From Kitasatospora gansuensis (GTDB taxonomy: Bacteria > Actinomycetota > Actinomycetes > Streptomycetales > Streptomycetaceae), in NCBI RefSeq assembly GCF_014203705.1, contig NZ_JACHJR010000001.1, forward strand, positions 620,001 to 684,000: a stretch of DNA of 64,000 bases, written 5' to 3'. The notes beneath the pieces were generated by a model, which was not told the DNA's origin, did not search any database, and worked only from the letters and a program-made list of their open reading frames with translations. Position numbers and translations under genes: made by a program. Below are positions 16,829 to 25,067 of this stretch, in pieces (within the stretch, counting starts at the first letter, position 1; every line of letters begins with the position of its first letter).

Positions 16829-17595
16829 GCACCACCAAACCCCCCGTGGTCCTGCTGCACGCGCTCTCGCTGCACTCCTCGATGTGGGAGCACCACACCG
16901 AGGCGCTGCGGGCCAGGGGGCACCAGGTGATCGCCTTCGACCAGCGCGGCTTCGGCTCCGCCCCGCTCGGCACACCGGAGCCCACCCTCGACGTGGTCGC
17001 CGACGACCTGGCCCAACTCCTGGACGCCCAGGGCCTGGCGCAGGCCGTACTGGTCGGCTCCTCGATGGGCGCCTATACCGCGATGGCCTTCCTCGCCCGC
17101 CACCCCGGCCGCACCGCAGGACTGGCGCTGCTCTCCGCCCGCGCCACCGCCGACAGCCCCGAGGCACTCGCCCAGCGGCTGCAGTTCGCCGCCCTGATCG
17201 AGGACGACGCCGCCCGGCCGACCGTCATCGAACGCACCACTCCCCTGCTGGTCGGCCCCGCCGCCCGGGAACAGCAGCCCGACCTGGTGACCCGACTGCT
17301 CGCCGACGCCCGCGCCGCCGATCCGCAGGCCCTGGCCTGGGCCCAACGCGCCATCGCCGCACGGCCGGACGCCACCGCCACCCTGCGGGCCACCGACGTG
17401 CCCGCCGTGGTGATCGCGGGCGCGGACGACGTACTGGTCGGCCCCGACGAGTCCCGGCACACCGCCGACTCGCTCCCCCAGGGCCACCTGGTCACCGTCC
17501 CCGGCGCCGGGCACCTCCAGCCGCTGGAGTCCCCCGCCGCCGTCACGGCTGCCCTGCACGAACTCCTGGACCGGATCGAGGCCGCCGCGTGCTGA
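16825..17595 (+). CDS. Alpha/beta-fold hydrolase
   Basis: 256 residues. Oxyanion HALSLHS near residue 12, nucleophile elbow GSSMG (Ser about residue 77), acid in AGADDVLVGPD and catalytic His in PGAGHLQPLE are all in order, so it should be active. The family includes esterases, thioesterases, lactonases and C-C hydrolases. Overlaps the LysR-like gene by ATGA and the final methyltransferase by seven bases. Possible release or hydrolysis step. Confidence 0.85.
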   Translation: MSTTKPPVVLLHALSLHSSMWEHHTEALRARGHQVIAFDQRGFGSAPLGTPEPTLDVVADDLAQLLDAQGLAQAVLVGSSMGAYTAMAFLARHPGRTAGLALLSARATADSPEALAQRLQFAALIEDDAARPTVIERTTPLLVGPAAREQQPDLVTRLLADARAADPQALAWAQRAIAARPDATATLRATDVPAVVIAGADDVLVGPDESRHTADSLPQGHLVTVPGAGHLQPLESPAAVTAALHELLDRIEAAAC

Positions 17596-18437
17596 CCGAG
17601 GACCACCAGCGCTGGGGCCACCACTCCTCGACCGGCCTGGGCTTCACCCACCACACCATCGTCGACACCCACTTCCGGGCCTGTCGCGAACCGTACCTCG
17701 CCCTGCTCGCCCAAGCCGGCCTGCAACCCGGCTGGCACGTCCTCGACGCGGGCACCGGCACCGGCGACTTCCTGCCCGCGATCGCCCAACTCCTCGGCCC
17801 CACCGGGCGGATCACCGCCCTCGACCTGGCCCCCGAGAACGCCTCGCTCGCCGCCTCCCGCTTCCCCTCCTCCCAGCTAGGGCTCCCTCTCGACGTCCGG
17901 CAGGGCTCCGTCCTTCAACTCCCCTACCCCGACGACTCCTTCGACGCCGTCTGGTGCTCCAACACCGTCCAGTACCTCGACGACACCGAACTGGCCACCG
18001 CCCTGGCCGAGTTCACCCGAGTGGTCCGCCCCGGCGGCCTGATCGCCGTCAAGGACCTCGACGCCCACCTGATCACCGCCCGCCCCAGCGACCCTTACCT
18101 CTTCACCGACTTCTTCCGCCTGGCCGGTGCCACCCCCGGCTACGCCCGCCAACTCCTCCGCACCCGCGACCTCTACCGCCACCTCCGCACCGCCGGCCTC
18201 ACAGCCGTCCACCAACAGGCCGTCCTGATCGAACACCACGCCCCACTCACCCCCGACGCCCACACCTTCTACACCACCGCCTGCACCCAACTCGCCCACC
18301 AGGCCAGGGCCCTGGACCTCCCCGAGACCTGGCTCGACTACCTCCGCTCCCCCGAAGACCCCGCCCACCCCCTCAACCACCCCGACGCCTACATCAGCGA
18401 GGGCAACGTCCTCGCCACCGGCCGGGTACCCGGCTGA
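17589..18437 (+). CDS. Class I SAM-dependent methyltransferase, last gene of operon
   Basis: 282 residues from GTG 17589. SAM motif I VLDAGTGTGDFLPAI (about residue 50), motif II region ALDLAPENASLA, and PYPDDSFDAVWCSNTVQYL then VVRPGGLIAVKD are typical of UbiE/COQ5-type enzymes. The C-terminal third is rich in His/Thr/Pro with a long LLRTRDLYRHL helix. It begins inside the hydrolase gene. A second methylation is therefore available to the pathway. No clear terminator hairpin follows before the convergent HTH_42 gene. Confidence 0.85.
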   Translation: MLTEDHQRWGHHSSTGLGFTHHTIVDTHFRACREPYLALLAQAGLQPGWHVLDAGTGTGDFLPAIAQLLGPTGRITALDLAPENASLAASRFPSSQLGLPLDVRQGSVLQLPYPDDSFDAVWCSNTVQYLDDTELATALAEFTRVVRPGGLIAVKDLDAHLITARPSDPYLFTDFFRLAGATPGYARQLLRTRDLYRHLRTAGLTAVHQQAVLIEHHAPLTPDAHTFYTTACTQLAHQARALDLPETWLDYLRSPEDPAHPLNHPDAYISEGNVLATGRVPG

Positions 18438-18551
18438 GCTGCACCGTTGAGTCGGGCCGCGTATTCGTCGGTGACGATGCTGCAGGTGCACCAGTCGCAC
18501 GCCGGGAGCGGGCGGAGACCGTCGCTTAGGGAGGGGGCACCTGGACACGCT

Positions 18552-19688
18552 CTAAGCGTGGGCGCCGACGGTGATCGTGCCGATGGCGAGAGTGGGCCGG
18601 GCCTCGATGACGGTGCCGATGCGCTGGGCCTGTTCATCGAGCTGCTTGTGCTGCCGGGCGGTCAGCTCGCCGAACGGCTCGACAGTGATGGCGACGGTCC
18701 TGCCGGTCTTCTTCTGGTGCCAGACTCCCGCCACGACGCCGTCGACCAGGAGCACGGGGTAGTTGCCCGCCTGTCCTCGGGCCAGCGCACGGTCCCATGC
18801 CCGGCCGGGAAAGAGCAGTTCCCTGGGCTGCGAACCGACCGCGAAGGCGTCGAAGTGCGGCAACAGCACGACACCCTGAGCCGGGTCGCCGAATTCGGTG
18901 TCTCCGTCGGCGACCCAGGCACGGGCACCTTCGAGTGAGACCTCGGTGAGCTCGCTGTTCTCGAACAGGCGGCGCGCCCAGCCCGGAGTGGTGGCCAGCC
19001 AGCGGGCGAACTGCTGGGGCGTGGCGGGTCCGTACGCGTGCAGGTAGCGCCCCAGCAGCCAGTCCATCGCGTCCGCGTGCGGTGCGGGAGTGAAGCCGGG
19101 CAGCCAGCGGGCGGGGTTGGTGTAGGTGACCTTGCGGCCTCTGTTCGGCCCGAAGCACAGCACCCCCCGATGTGCGGCGATCTCGGTCATCTGCCGCCAA
19201 CGCGGCCACTTCGTCTGGAAGGCCGGTACGACCGGGTCGACAGCCCAGGAACCGACTCGGTCGCCCAACGCCTCGGTCAACTCGTCGACGGTCAGCTCCG
19301 CGTCGGCGAGGATGACCCCGATCGCCGTGACGAGCTCCTCGGTCTGCTCCGCCGTCACCCGCACGTCAGCCGCGAACCGGCTGCCTGCCGTGAGCCCGCC
19401 GAGCGCGCCGCACCACCGGGCCAGGTCGGCGGCGGGCAGGAGATGGACCGTGCCGCGGGGGCCGAAGGTCTTGACCAGACTGTGGTCCGACCACAGCGCG
19501 TCCAGCACATCCGTGCGCGTCGCGCCGGACAGCCGCAGCCCGATCGACACCTCGGCAGCCGACAAGACCTGCGCGTGCGCGCCGCACATCGCACCTGCGG
19601 CGGCGGCCGGACCACCATGCGCCAGCGGCGGCGTCAGCCCATGCCGGCGCAGCCGCCGCCCACACACGTTCCTCCACGTCAGCTCCAC
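18552..19688 (-). CDS. HTH_42 winged-helix protein (AlkZ/YcaQ DNA glycosylase superfamily)
   Basis: 378 residues from GTG 19688 with GGAGGA eight bases upstream. Family landmarks are LTWRNVCGRRLRRHGL at the start, the central RGTVHLLPAADL, TEIAAHRGVLCFGPNRGR, and the late LLPHFDAFAVGSQPRELLFPG with LLVDGVVAGVWH. Members include AlkZ and YcaQ, which unhook bulky DNA adducts and crosslinks. In the catalytic QxQ/QxD position this protein appears to have HAQ (GAHAQVLS), so activity is uncertain. It converges on the nine-gene operon, 114 bp away. A self-resistance role is possible but this family is also common outside clusters. Confidence 0.75.
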   Translation of the reverse strand: MELTWRNVCGRRLRRHGLTPPLAHGGPAAAAGAMCGAHAQVLSAAEVSIGLRLSGATRTDVLDALWSDHSLVKTFGPRGTVHLLPAADLARWCGALGGLTAGSRFAADVRVTAEQTEELVTAIGVILADAELTVDELTEALGDRVGSWAVDPVVPAFQTKWPRWRQMTEIAAHRGVLCFGPNRGRKVTYTNPARWLPGFTPAPHADAMDWLLGRYLHAYGPATPQQFARWLATTPGWARRLFENSELTEVSLEGARAWVADGDTEFGDPAQGVVLLPHFDAFAVGSQPRELLFPGRAWDRALARGQAGNYPVLLVDGVVAGVWHQKKTGRTVAITVEPFGELTARQHKQLDEQAQRIGTVIEARPTLAIGTITVGAHA

Positions 19689-19827
19689 GGACAGGTTCCT
19701 CCATGCGTCGGTGTTCTCGAAAGAGCCGAAGTAGCCGCCTTGTGGTGTCCTCGGCCAAGCGCGCTCACCAACCACGCTATGCACCATTGCGGACAGCTGG
19801 CGTCCTAGATGCTGGCACCTGGACGGG

Positions 19828-20283
19828 CTAACGCCCCCGGGGCGCCTGCGGGCCACGGAGCGGCAGCATCCGGCTGAGCACGAGGTTGGTGGTCGTGCTG
19901 CCGAACTGGGCCAGGGCGTCGACGAGTTCCTCCAGGTGGGACATCGAGGTGGCCGCCACCTTCAGGACGTAGCAGTCGTCGCCGGTGGTGCGCAGGCACT
20001 CCAGGATCTCCGGGCGTTCGCCGATCAGGCGGCGCAGCGGTTCGTGCCGGGTTCCGGGGTACTTCAGGCGGATCACGGCGAGCACGGCGTGCCCGGTCCG
20101 CTCCAGGTCGACCTCCGCCCGGTAGCCGGTGATCACCTGGGCCGCCTCCAGGCGTCGGACCCGTTCCGTGGTCGCCGAGGCGCTCAGGTTCACCCGGCGG
20201 GCCAGCTCGGTGAAGGCGATCCGGCCGTCCTGCTGAACTTCCGTCAGGATCGCCCAGTCCGTCGCGTCAAGACTCTCGGTCAT
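19828..20283 (-). CDS. Lrp/AsnC-family transcriptional regulator
   Basis: 151 residues with an N-terminal HTH (DWAILTEVQQDGRIAFTELA, SASATTERVRRLEA) and the RAM ligand-binding domain (AVLAVIRLKYPGT, DDCYVLKVAATSMSHLEELV). Usually octameric and amino-acid sensing. It is divergent from the luciferase-like/deaminase operon with a 94-bp gap and probably regulates it. Confidence 0.9.
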   Translation of the reverse strand: MTESLDATDWAILTEVQQDGRIAFTELARRVNLSASATTERVRRLEAAQVITGYRAEVDLERTGHAVLAVIRLKYPGTRHEPLRRLIGERPEILECLRTTGDDCYVLKVAATSMSHLEELVDALAQFGSTTTNLVLSRMLPLRGPQAPRGR

Positions 20284-20377
20284 CCGCTCAGATTACCGGT
20301 GAATCCACGGGCGAACCGCCGCTGAACAGGCAGGAATCCCTTCTGGCGGCGGACCAGCGCTGGCTAGGCTCGACGGT

Positions 20378-21244
20378 GTGAAGATCGGCGTGAACGTCCT
20401 CAATTTCGGCCCCGGCACCGACCCGGGCGCCCTGCGCAGTTGGGCCCAGACGGTGGAGGGCCTTGGCTTCGACCTGTTGATGGTCTCGGACCACGTGGCC
20501 ATCACGCCCGACGTCGCCGAGCGCTATCCGGCACCTTTCTACGAACCGTTCACCACCCTCTCCTGGCTGGCCGGCCTGACCACCCGGGTCCGGCTCGGCA
20601 CGACGGTGCTCATCGCGCCGTACCGGCATCCGCTGCTGACCGCCCGGATGGCGGCCAACCTGGACGAGTTGAGCGGTGGCCGGCTGGTGTTGGGGGTGGG
20701 GGTGGGCTGGGCGCGGCAGGAGTTCGCCGCGCTCGGGATCCCGTTCGAGCGGCGTGGCCGGCTGACGGACGATCACCTGCGGGACGTCCGGGCGGCCTGG
20801 GCGGACACCGCCTCGTACGGGGACCGCCGGATCCCGGTCTGGGTCGGCGGTAACAGCGACGCGGGGCTGCGCCGGGCCGTACGGCTCGGGGACGCATGGC
20901 ATCCGCTCCGCTGCACAATGCCGTGGCTGCGCGAAGCGGCCGTCCGACTGGCGGAGTCGGCGGCGGAGCAGCGGCTGCCCGTGCCCGCCCTGGCTCCCCG
21001 GATCGCCCTCAGGATCACCCCCGCACCGGTCACCGGGCCGCAACGGCTCGCCGGTGAGGGCACCATCGACCAGATCATGGACGACCTCGACCAGCTGCGG
21101 CGGATCGGCGCCGAGACCGTCGTCCTCGACCCGTACCAGGGCGACCCCCGCGAGACCCGACGTCCGCAGACGGCCTGGCAGGCGCTCGCCACGGTGGCCG
21201 CCCACCTCGACCCGACGACCCGCACCGGAACGGAGCAGTCATGA
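20378..21244 (+). CDS. LLM-class (luciferase-like, F420-dependent) oxidoreductase
   Basis: 288 residues from GTG 20378. TIM-barrel landmarks: KIGVNVLNFGP, GFDLLMVSDHVAI, RVRLGTTVLIAPYRHPLLTA, LSGGRLVLGVGVGWARQEF and IPVWVGGNSDAGLRRAVRLGD. These are typical of F420-dependent LLM enzymes (TIGR03619-like). The substrate is unknown. Its stop overlaps the deaminase ATG (ATGA), so they form an operon behind the AsnC regulator. Confidence 0.85.
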   Translation: MKIGVNVLNFGPGTDPGALRSWAQTVEGLGFDLLMVSDHVAITPDVAERYPAPFYEPFTTLSWLAGLTTRVRLGTTVLIAPYRHPLLTARMAANLDELSGGRLVLGVGVGWARQEFAALGIPFERRGRLTDDHLRDVRAAWADTASYGDRRIPVWVGGNSDAGLRRAVRLGDAWHPLRCTMPWLREAAVRLAESAAEQRLPVPALAPRIALRITPAPVTGPQRLAGEGTIDQIMDDLDQLRRIGAETVVLDPYQGDPRETRRPQTAWQALATVAAHLDPTTRTGTEQS

Positions 21245-21669
21245 CCACGCCGGAGGACCACACCCTGCTCCGACGGGCCATCGCCCTCGCGGCCACGGCA
21301 CGCGAGGGCGGTGACCCGCCGTTCGGGTCACTGCTGGCGGCGCCGGACGGGACGGTGCTGGCGGAGGCGCACAACACCACCCGCACCGACCGCGACATCA
21401 CCGCGCACCCGGAACTGAAGCTGGCGCGCTGGGCCGCGAGCGAACTGGACCCGGCCACCGCGGCGGAGACCACGATGTACACCAGCTGCCAGCCGTGCGG
21501 GATGTGCGAGGCCGTCATCCAACAGGCCGGGCTGCGGCGGGTGGTGTTCGCCCTGTCGAACGATCAGCTCCTGGACATCCGGCCCGGCAGCGGCCGGCTG
21601 CCGGTGCCGCAGGACGGCCCCGCGCTGCTCGACGAGGTACGGGCCGTGGTCGAGGGGTACTACAGGTGA
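21241..21669 (+). CDS. Nucleoside/cytosine-type deaminase (CDA fold)
   Basis: 142 residues. The zinc site is AHPELKLA (HxE, with Pro between) and TSCQPCGMC (PCxxC). PFGSLLAAPDGTVLAEAHN is the substrate-side strand. This is the guanine/tRNA-adenosine/cytosine deaminase-like family; the substrate cannot be told. Translationally coupled to the LLM oxidoreductase, which suggests a salvage or degradation unit controlled by the AsnC protein. Confidence 0.85.
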   Translation: MTTPEDHTLLRRAIALAATAREGGDPPFGSLLAAPDGTVLAEAHNTTRTDRDITAHPELKLARWAASELDPATAAETTMYTSCQPCGMCEAVIQQAGLRRVVFALSNDQLLDIRPGSGRLPVPQDGPALLDEVRAVVEGYYR

Positions 21670-21672
21670 CGC

Positions 21673-22503
21673 TCAGGGAGCGATCGGCAGCTGCCGCTTG
21701 TGCTCGGTGAGCCGGTAGCGGCGGACGATGATCTCGGCGGCGGCCTCGCCGACCGGCTTGCCCTCCAGGAAGTCGTCGATGTCGTCGTACGTGACGCCGA
21801 GCGCGTCCTCGTCGGGCAGGCCCGGGTTCAGGGTCTCCAGGTCGGCGGTCGGGGTCTTCCAGACCAGCTCGGCGGGCGCGCCGAGTGCCTCCCCGAGGGC
21901 GCGCACCCGGCGCTTGGTGAGGCCGGTGAGCGGGACCACGTCGGCCGCGCCGTCGCCGAACTTGGTGAAGAAGCCGGAGACCGCCTCGGCGGCGTGGTCG
22001 GTGCCCACCACCAGACCGTCGTGCGCGCCCGCCACCGCGTACTGCGCCACCATCCGCTGCCTGGCCTTGATGTTGCCGTGCACGAAGTCCTGGTGGCGCG
22101 CGTCGCGGAAGACCGTGCCACCGGCCAGCGCGGCGTCCAGCGCGGCGTCGCCGGCCGCCTTCACGTCGACCGTCAGCACCCGGTCGGGCCGGATGAACTC
22201 GAGCGCCAGCTGCGCGTCCTTCTCGTCGGCCTGGATGCCGTACGGCAGCCGCATCGCGAAGAACGTCGCCTCCTGCCCGGCGGCCCGGACCCGCTCGACC
22301 GCCAGCTGGCACAGCCGGCCCGCCGTCGTGGAGTCGACGCCGCCGCTGATGCCGAGCACCAGGGAGCGCAGCCCGGTGGAGGTCAACCGCTCGGCGAGGA
22401 AGGCCACCCGGCGCTCGATCTCCTGCTGCACGTCGAAGGACGTACCCACCTGGAGATCCCGGGCGATCTCCTGCTGCAGGGAAGTGGACGCCAGGTCGGT
22501 CAC
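21673..22503 (-). CDS. nadE: Ammonia-dependent NAD+ synthetase
   Basis: Converts nicotinic acid adenine dinucleotide, ATP and ammonia to NAD+. 276 residues, the size of the single-domain E. coli-type enzyme without a glutaminase domain. The PP-loop [12 protein letters not shown] is near residue 50; [22 protein letters not shown] and the C-terminal [10 protein letters not shown] are diagnostic. GTG 22503 has GGAG five bases upstream. Convergent with the deaminase gene, only 3 bp between stops. Confidence 0.95.
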   Translation of the reverse strand: MTDLASTSLQQEIARDLQVGTSFDVQQEIERRVAFLAERLTSTGLRSLVLGISGGVDSTTAGRLCQLAVERVRAAGQEATFFAMRLPYGIQADEKDAQLALEFIRPDRVLTVDVKAAGDAALDAALAGGTVFRDARHQDFVHGNIKARQRMVAQYAVAGAHDGLVVGTDHAAEAVSGFFTKFGDGAADVVPLTGLTKRRVRALGEALGAPAELVWKTPTADLETLNPGLPDEDALGVTYDDIDDFLEGKPVGEAAAEIIVRRYRLTEHKRQLPIAP

Positions 22504-22698
22504 GGTTGCTCCTAGATCGGGCCCGCGCGGGCGGGGTCGGCACGCACCGCCGGGCCGGGCGGCCCCGGGCGCGTACAGGGACGAAAAGCACTCTAGAGGA
22601 AGCCCGCGACGGGCCCGACGACGCCGCCTCACCTGCGCGGCCTCGACTCCCGGGCAAAGTCGGTTGCCCGGTGTCGGCGGCGGCCCTACGGTCGGGGC

Positions 22699-23082
22699 AT
22701 GCCGACCGACCCGACGTCCTCTGCCTCCACGGCCCCGCTGCGCGAGCGGCTGCGGGCGGCCCTCCCCGCTGCGATGAAGGCCCGCGACAAGGTGGCGACC
22801 AGCGCGCTGCGGTCGGCCCTCGCCGCGATCGAGAACGCCGAGGCGGTCGACGTCCCGGCCGGGGGCGGCGGTTCGGGGTTGGCGATCGAGCGGATCGCCG
22901 TGGGCCTGGGCACGGCCGAGGCCGAGCGCCGGGTGCTGACGGAGGCTCGGATCGAGCAGATCGTCCGGGCCGAGATCACCGAACGCGAGGCGGCCGCCGC
23001 AGGCTACGACCGCACCGGCCCGGCCGAGCGGGCCGCGCTGCTGCGGGCGGAGATCGCCGTGCTGTCGGCCCAGGTCGGGTAA
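22699..23082 (+). CDS. GatB/YqeY-domain protein
   Basis: 127 residues. [36 protein letters not shown] and the C-terminal helical part with [13 protein letters not shown] match the YqeY fold, whose role in tRNA-related processes is not defined. It is shorter than the usual 150. Divergent from nadE; the ribosome site is weak. Confidence 0.8.
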   Translation: MPTDPTSSASTAPLRERLRAALPAAMKARDKVATSALRSALAAIENAEAVDVPAGGGGSGLAIERIAVGLGTAEAERRVLTEARIEQIVRAEITEREAAAAGYDRTGPAERAALLRAEIAVLSAQVG

Positions 23083-23133
23083 CTCCAAGGCCCCGAGACC
23101 TCGAAGGTTTGACGATCACTCACCCCTTCCATC

Positions 23134-23163
23134 ACCCTTTCACTATTCCAATAGTGAAAGGGT
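23134..23163. promoter_or_regulatory. Palindromic operator before the DUF2079 gene
   Basis: Perfect 14-bp arms (ACCCTTTCACTATT and its complement) with two bases between, ending 9 bp before the ATG. CACTATTCC and TAGTGAAAGG halves recur in the promoter of the GntR gene at 24596-24624, so this is probably a GntR operator placed over the transcription or translation start. A terminator is less likely in this position. Confidence 0.7.
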
Positions 23164-23172
23164 ACTACTCGG

Positions 23173-24555
23173 ATGCACCCAGCCCGACTCCTCCGCCACC
23201 CGACCGCACTGGCCTGGACCCTCGCGGCGGCCTTCGCCGCCGCCTACACCTGCGTCGCCGTCAACCGCCACCGCCGCGGCCTGACCCAGGCCTACGACCT
23301 GGGCATCTTCGAGCAGGCGGTCCGCGCGTACGCCCAGGGCAACGCGCCCGTCGTACCGCTCAAGGGGCCCGGCTTCCACCTGCTCGGCGACCACTTCCAC
23401 CCGCTGCTCGCGGTGCTCGCCCCGGCGTACCGGGTGTTCCCGACCCCCGTCACGCTGCTGGTCGCGCAGGCGTTGCTACTCGCCCTCGCGATCGTCCCGC
23501 TGACCCGGTGGGCGTACGAGGTGGGCGGCCCGCGGACCGCACTGGTGGTCGGGTGCGGGGTCGGGGCGTCCTGGGGCATCGTCAACGCAGCTGCCGACGA
23601 CTTCCACGAAATCGCCTTCGCCGTACCGCTGTTGGCCTTCGCGGCCACCGCCCTCGGTCGGGGCCACCACAGAGCCGCCGCTCTCTGGGCACTGCCGCTG
23701 CTGCTGGTCAAGGAGGATCTCGGACTGACCGTCGCCGCCGTCGGCGCACTGCTCGCGCACCGGGCCCGCCGAGCCGGACGCAGCCCAGGAGCGGGGGTCG
23801 CGCTGGCCGCCGGCGGGGTGCTCGCCACGCTGCTGACCGTGCTGGTGCTGCTGCCCGCCTTCAACCCGCAGGGCAGCTTCGACTACTGGCACCAGCTCTC
23901 GGACGCCGGCCGGGACCGGCCGCTCTGGTCGGCCGCCCTCCATCTCGGCTGGCCTCCGGTCAAGTGGCTGCTGCTCTTCCTGCTCGCGGCCACCGCCGGG
24001 TTCCTCGGCCTGCGCTCACCGCTGGTCCTGCTCTGCCTGCCCACCCTCGGGTGGCGGCTCGTCTCCACCAACTCGCACTACTGGGGCGTCAGTTACCACT
24101 ACAGCGCGGTCCTGATGCCACTGCTGTTCGCCGCCCTGGTGGACGCCCTGCGCCGGGCCGGACCGCTGCGCGCCCGGCGTGCCCTCGCGGTCAGCGCGCT
24201 GGTCGCCGTCATCACCCTGCCGCTCTACCCGCTGCACGAGGTCGTGATGCCCGAGGCCTGGAGGACCTCACCTCGACTGGTCGCGACCCGCTCGATGCTG
24301 GACCGAATACCGGACGACGCCCGGGTGGCCGCCTCCAACCGGCTGGCGGCGCAGCTGACGGCCCGTACGACGGTGACGCTGGTCTGCCGGGACGACGGAC
24401 CGGCGCCGGACTGGGTGGCGGTCGACCTGACCGACCCGAGCGTCAAGGCCCCGTGTGCGATCACCGACACCGTCCGGATGCTCGCGACGTACGAAGAGCG
24501 GGGCTACCGCCGACTGGTGGAGCGGGACGGCCTGGTCCTGCTGCGCCGCGACTGA
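23173..24555 (+). CDS. DUF2079 polytopic membrane protein
   Basis: 460 residues with about nine hydrophobic helices. Landmarks: RGLTQAYDLGIFEQAVRAYAQG, GDHFHPLLAVLAP, AADDFHEIAFAVPLLAFA and LLLVKEDLGLTVAAVGALL. These are the DUF2079 signatures, a family related to PMT/glycosyltransferase-type membrane proteins, with Asp and His residues at membrane edges. A glycosyl or polyprenyl-linked transferase role is inferred only. The shared operator suggests co-control with the ABC transporter downstream. Confidence 0.85.
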   Translation: MHPARLLRHPTALAWTLAAAFAAAYTCVAVNRHRRGLTQAYDLGIFEQAVRAYAQGNAPVVPLKGPGFHLLGDHFHPLLAVLAPAYRVFPTPVTLLVAQALLLALAIVPLTRWAYEVGGPRTALVVGCGVGASWGIVNAAADDFHEIAFAVPLLAFAATALGRGHHRAAALWALPLLLVKEDLGLTVAAVGALLAHRARRAGRSPGAGVALAAGGVLATLLTVLVLLPAFNPQGSFDYWHQLSDAGRDRPLWSAALHLGWPPVKWLLLFLLAATAGFLGLRSPLVLLCLPTLGWRLVSTNSHYWGVSYHYSAVLMPLLFAALVDALRRAGPLRARRALAVSALVAVITLPLYPLHEVVMPEAWRTSPRLVATRSMLDRIPDDARVAASNRLAAQLTARTTVTLVCRDDGPAPDWVAVDLTDPSVKAPCAITDTVRMLATYEERGYRRLVERDGLVLLRRD

Positions 24556-24572
24556 CCCTCCCCCTGTTCGAC

Positions 24573-24624
24573 TTGACCGCGGCGAAGCGGTCCGCCACTA
24601 TTCCACTACTTCACTAGTGAAAGG
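24573..24624 (+). promoter_or_regulatory. Promoter and operator of the GntR-ABC operon
   Basis: TTGACC (24573) and CACTAT (24596) are 17 bases apart and form a credible promoter. Over and after the -10 lie CACTATTCC and TAGTGAAAGG, the same two half-sites as upstream of DUF2079, here 10 bases apart instead of 2. The latter half is part of the 12-bp palindrome TTCACTAGTGAA (24610-24621). GAAAGG also serves as the likely ribosome site, so binding would block both transcription and translation. Confidence 0.6.
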
Positions 24625-24635
24625 TTGATTAGCGC

Positions 24636-25067
24636 TTGATCGAGTACCGCATCGAGCGGCGCAGCGGCGTCTCCACTTACCAGCAGATCGTGCAGCAGAC
24701 CAAACAGGCCCTGCGGCTGGGCCTGTTGCAGCCCGGGGACAAGCTGCCGACCGCCCGCGAGGTGGTCGAGCTCACCGCGATCAATCCCAACACCGTGCTG
24801 AAGGCCTACCGCGAGCTGGAACGCGAGGGGCTGGTGGAGCCCCGGCCGGGGCTCGGCACCTTCGTCCGACGTTCGCTCGCCCGGCCGGAGGCGGCTGCCG
24901 ACGGACCGCTGCGCGCGGGGCTGGTCGGCTGGGTGGACGAGGCCAGGGCCGCCGGACTGGAGCGCGAGGACATCGCCGCGCTGATGGCCTCCGTGCTGGA
25001 GCAGCGTTTCGACACCGGGGTGGCCCCGGCCGCAGCACCGAACGAGAACAAGGGGAGGAACGAGTGA
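24636..25067 (+). CDS. GntR-family regulator, YtrA subfamily
   Basis: 143 residues from TTG 24636. N-terminal GntR winged helix: STYQQIVQQTKQALRLGLLQ, GDKLPTAREVVELTAINPNT and LKAYRELEREGLVEPRPGLG. The C-terminal effector part is only about 60 residues, as in YtrA-type regulators of ABC-2 transporters. It overlaps the ABC ATPase start (ATGA-type) and is almost certainly autoregulatory through the operator in front of it. Confidence 0.9.
   Translation: MIEYRIERRSGVSTYQQIVQQTKQALRLGLLQPGDKLPTAREVVELTAINPNTVLKAYRELEREGLVEPRPGLGTFVRRSLARPEAAADGPLRAGLVGWVDEARAAGLEREDIAALMASVLEQRFDTGVAPAAAPNENKGRNE

Noticed and set aside
18438..18551. Possible protein fragment (LPACDWCTCSIVTDEYAA) read leftwards in the gap
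   Set aside because: It looks protein-like but is too short, has no start and no family I can name, so it is not listed as a pseudogene.
23134..23163. Reading the 14-bp palindrome as a transcription terminator
   Set aside because: It lies 9 bp before a start codon in the sense direction, and its halves recur in the promoter of a GntR gene, so an operator fits better.
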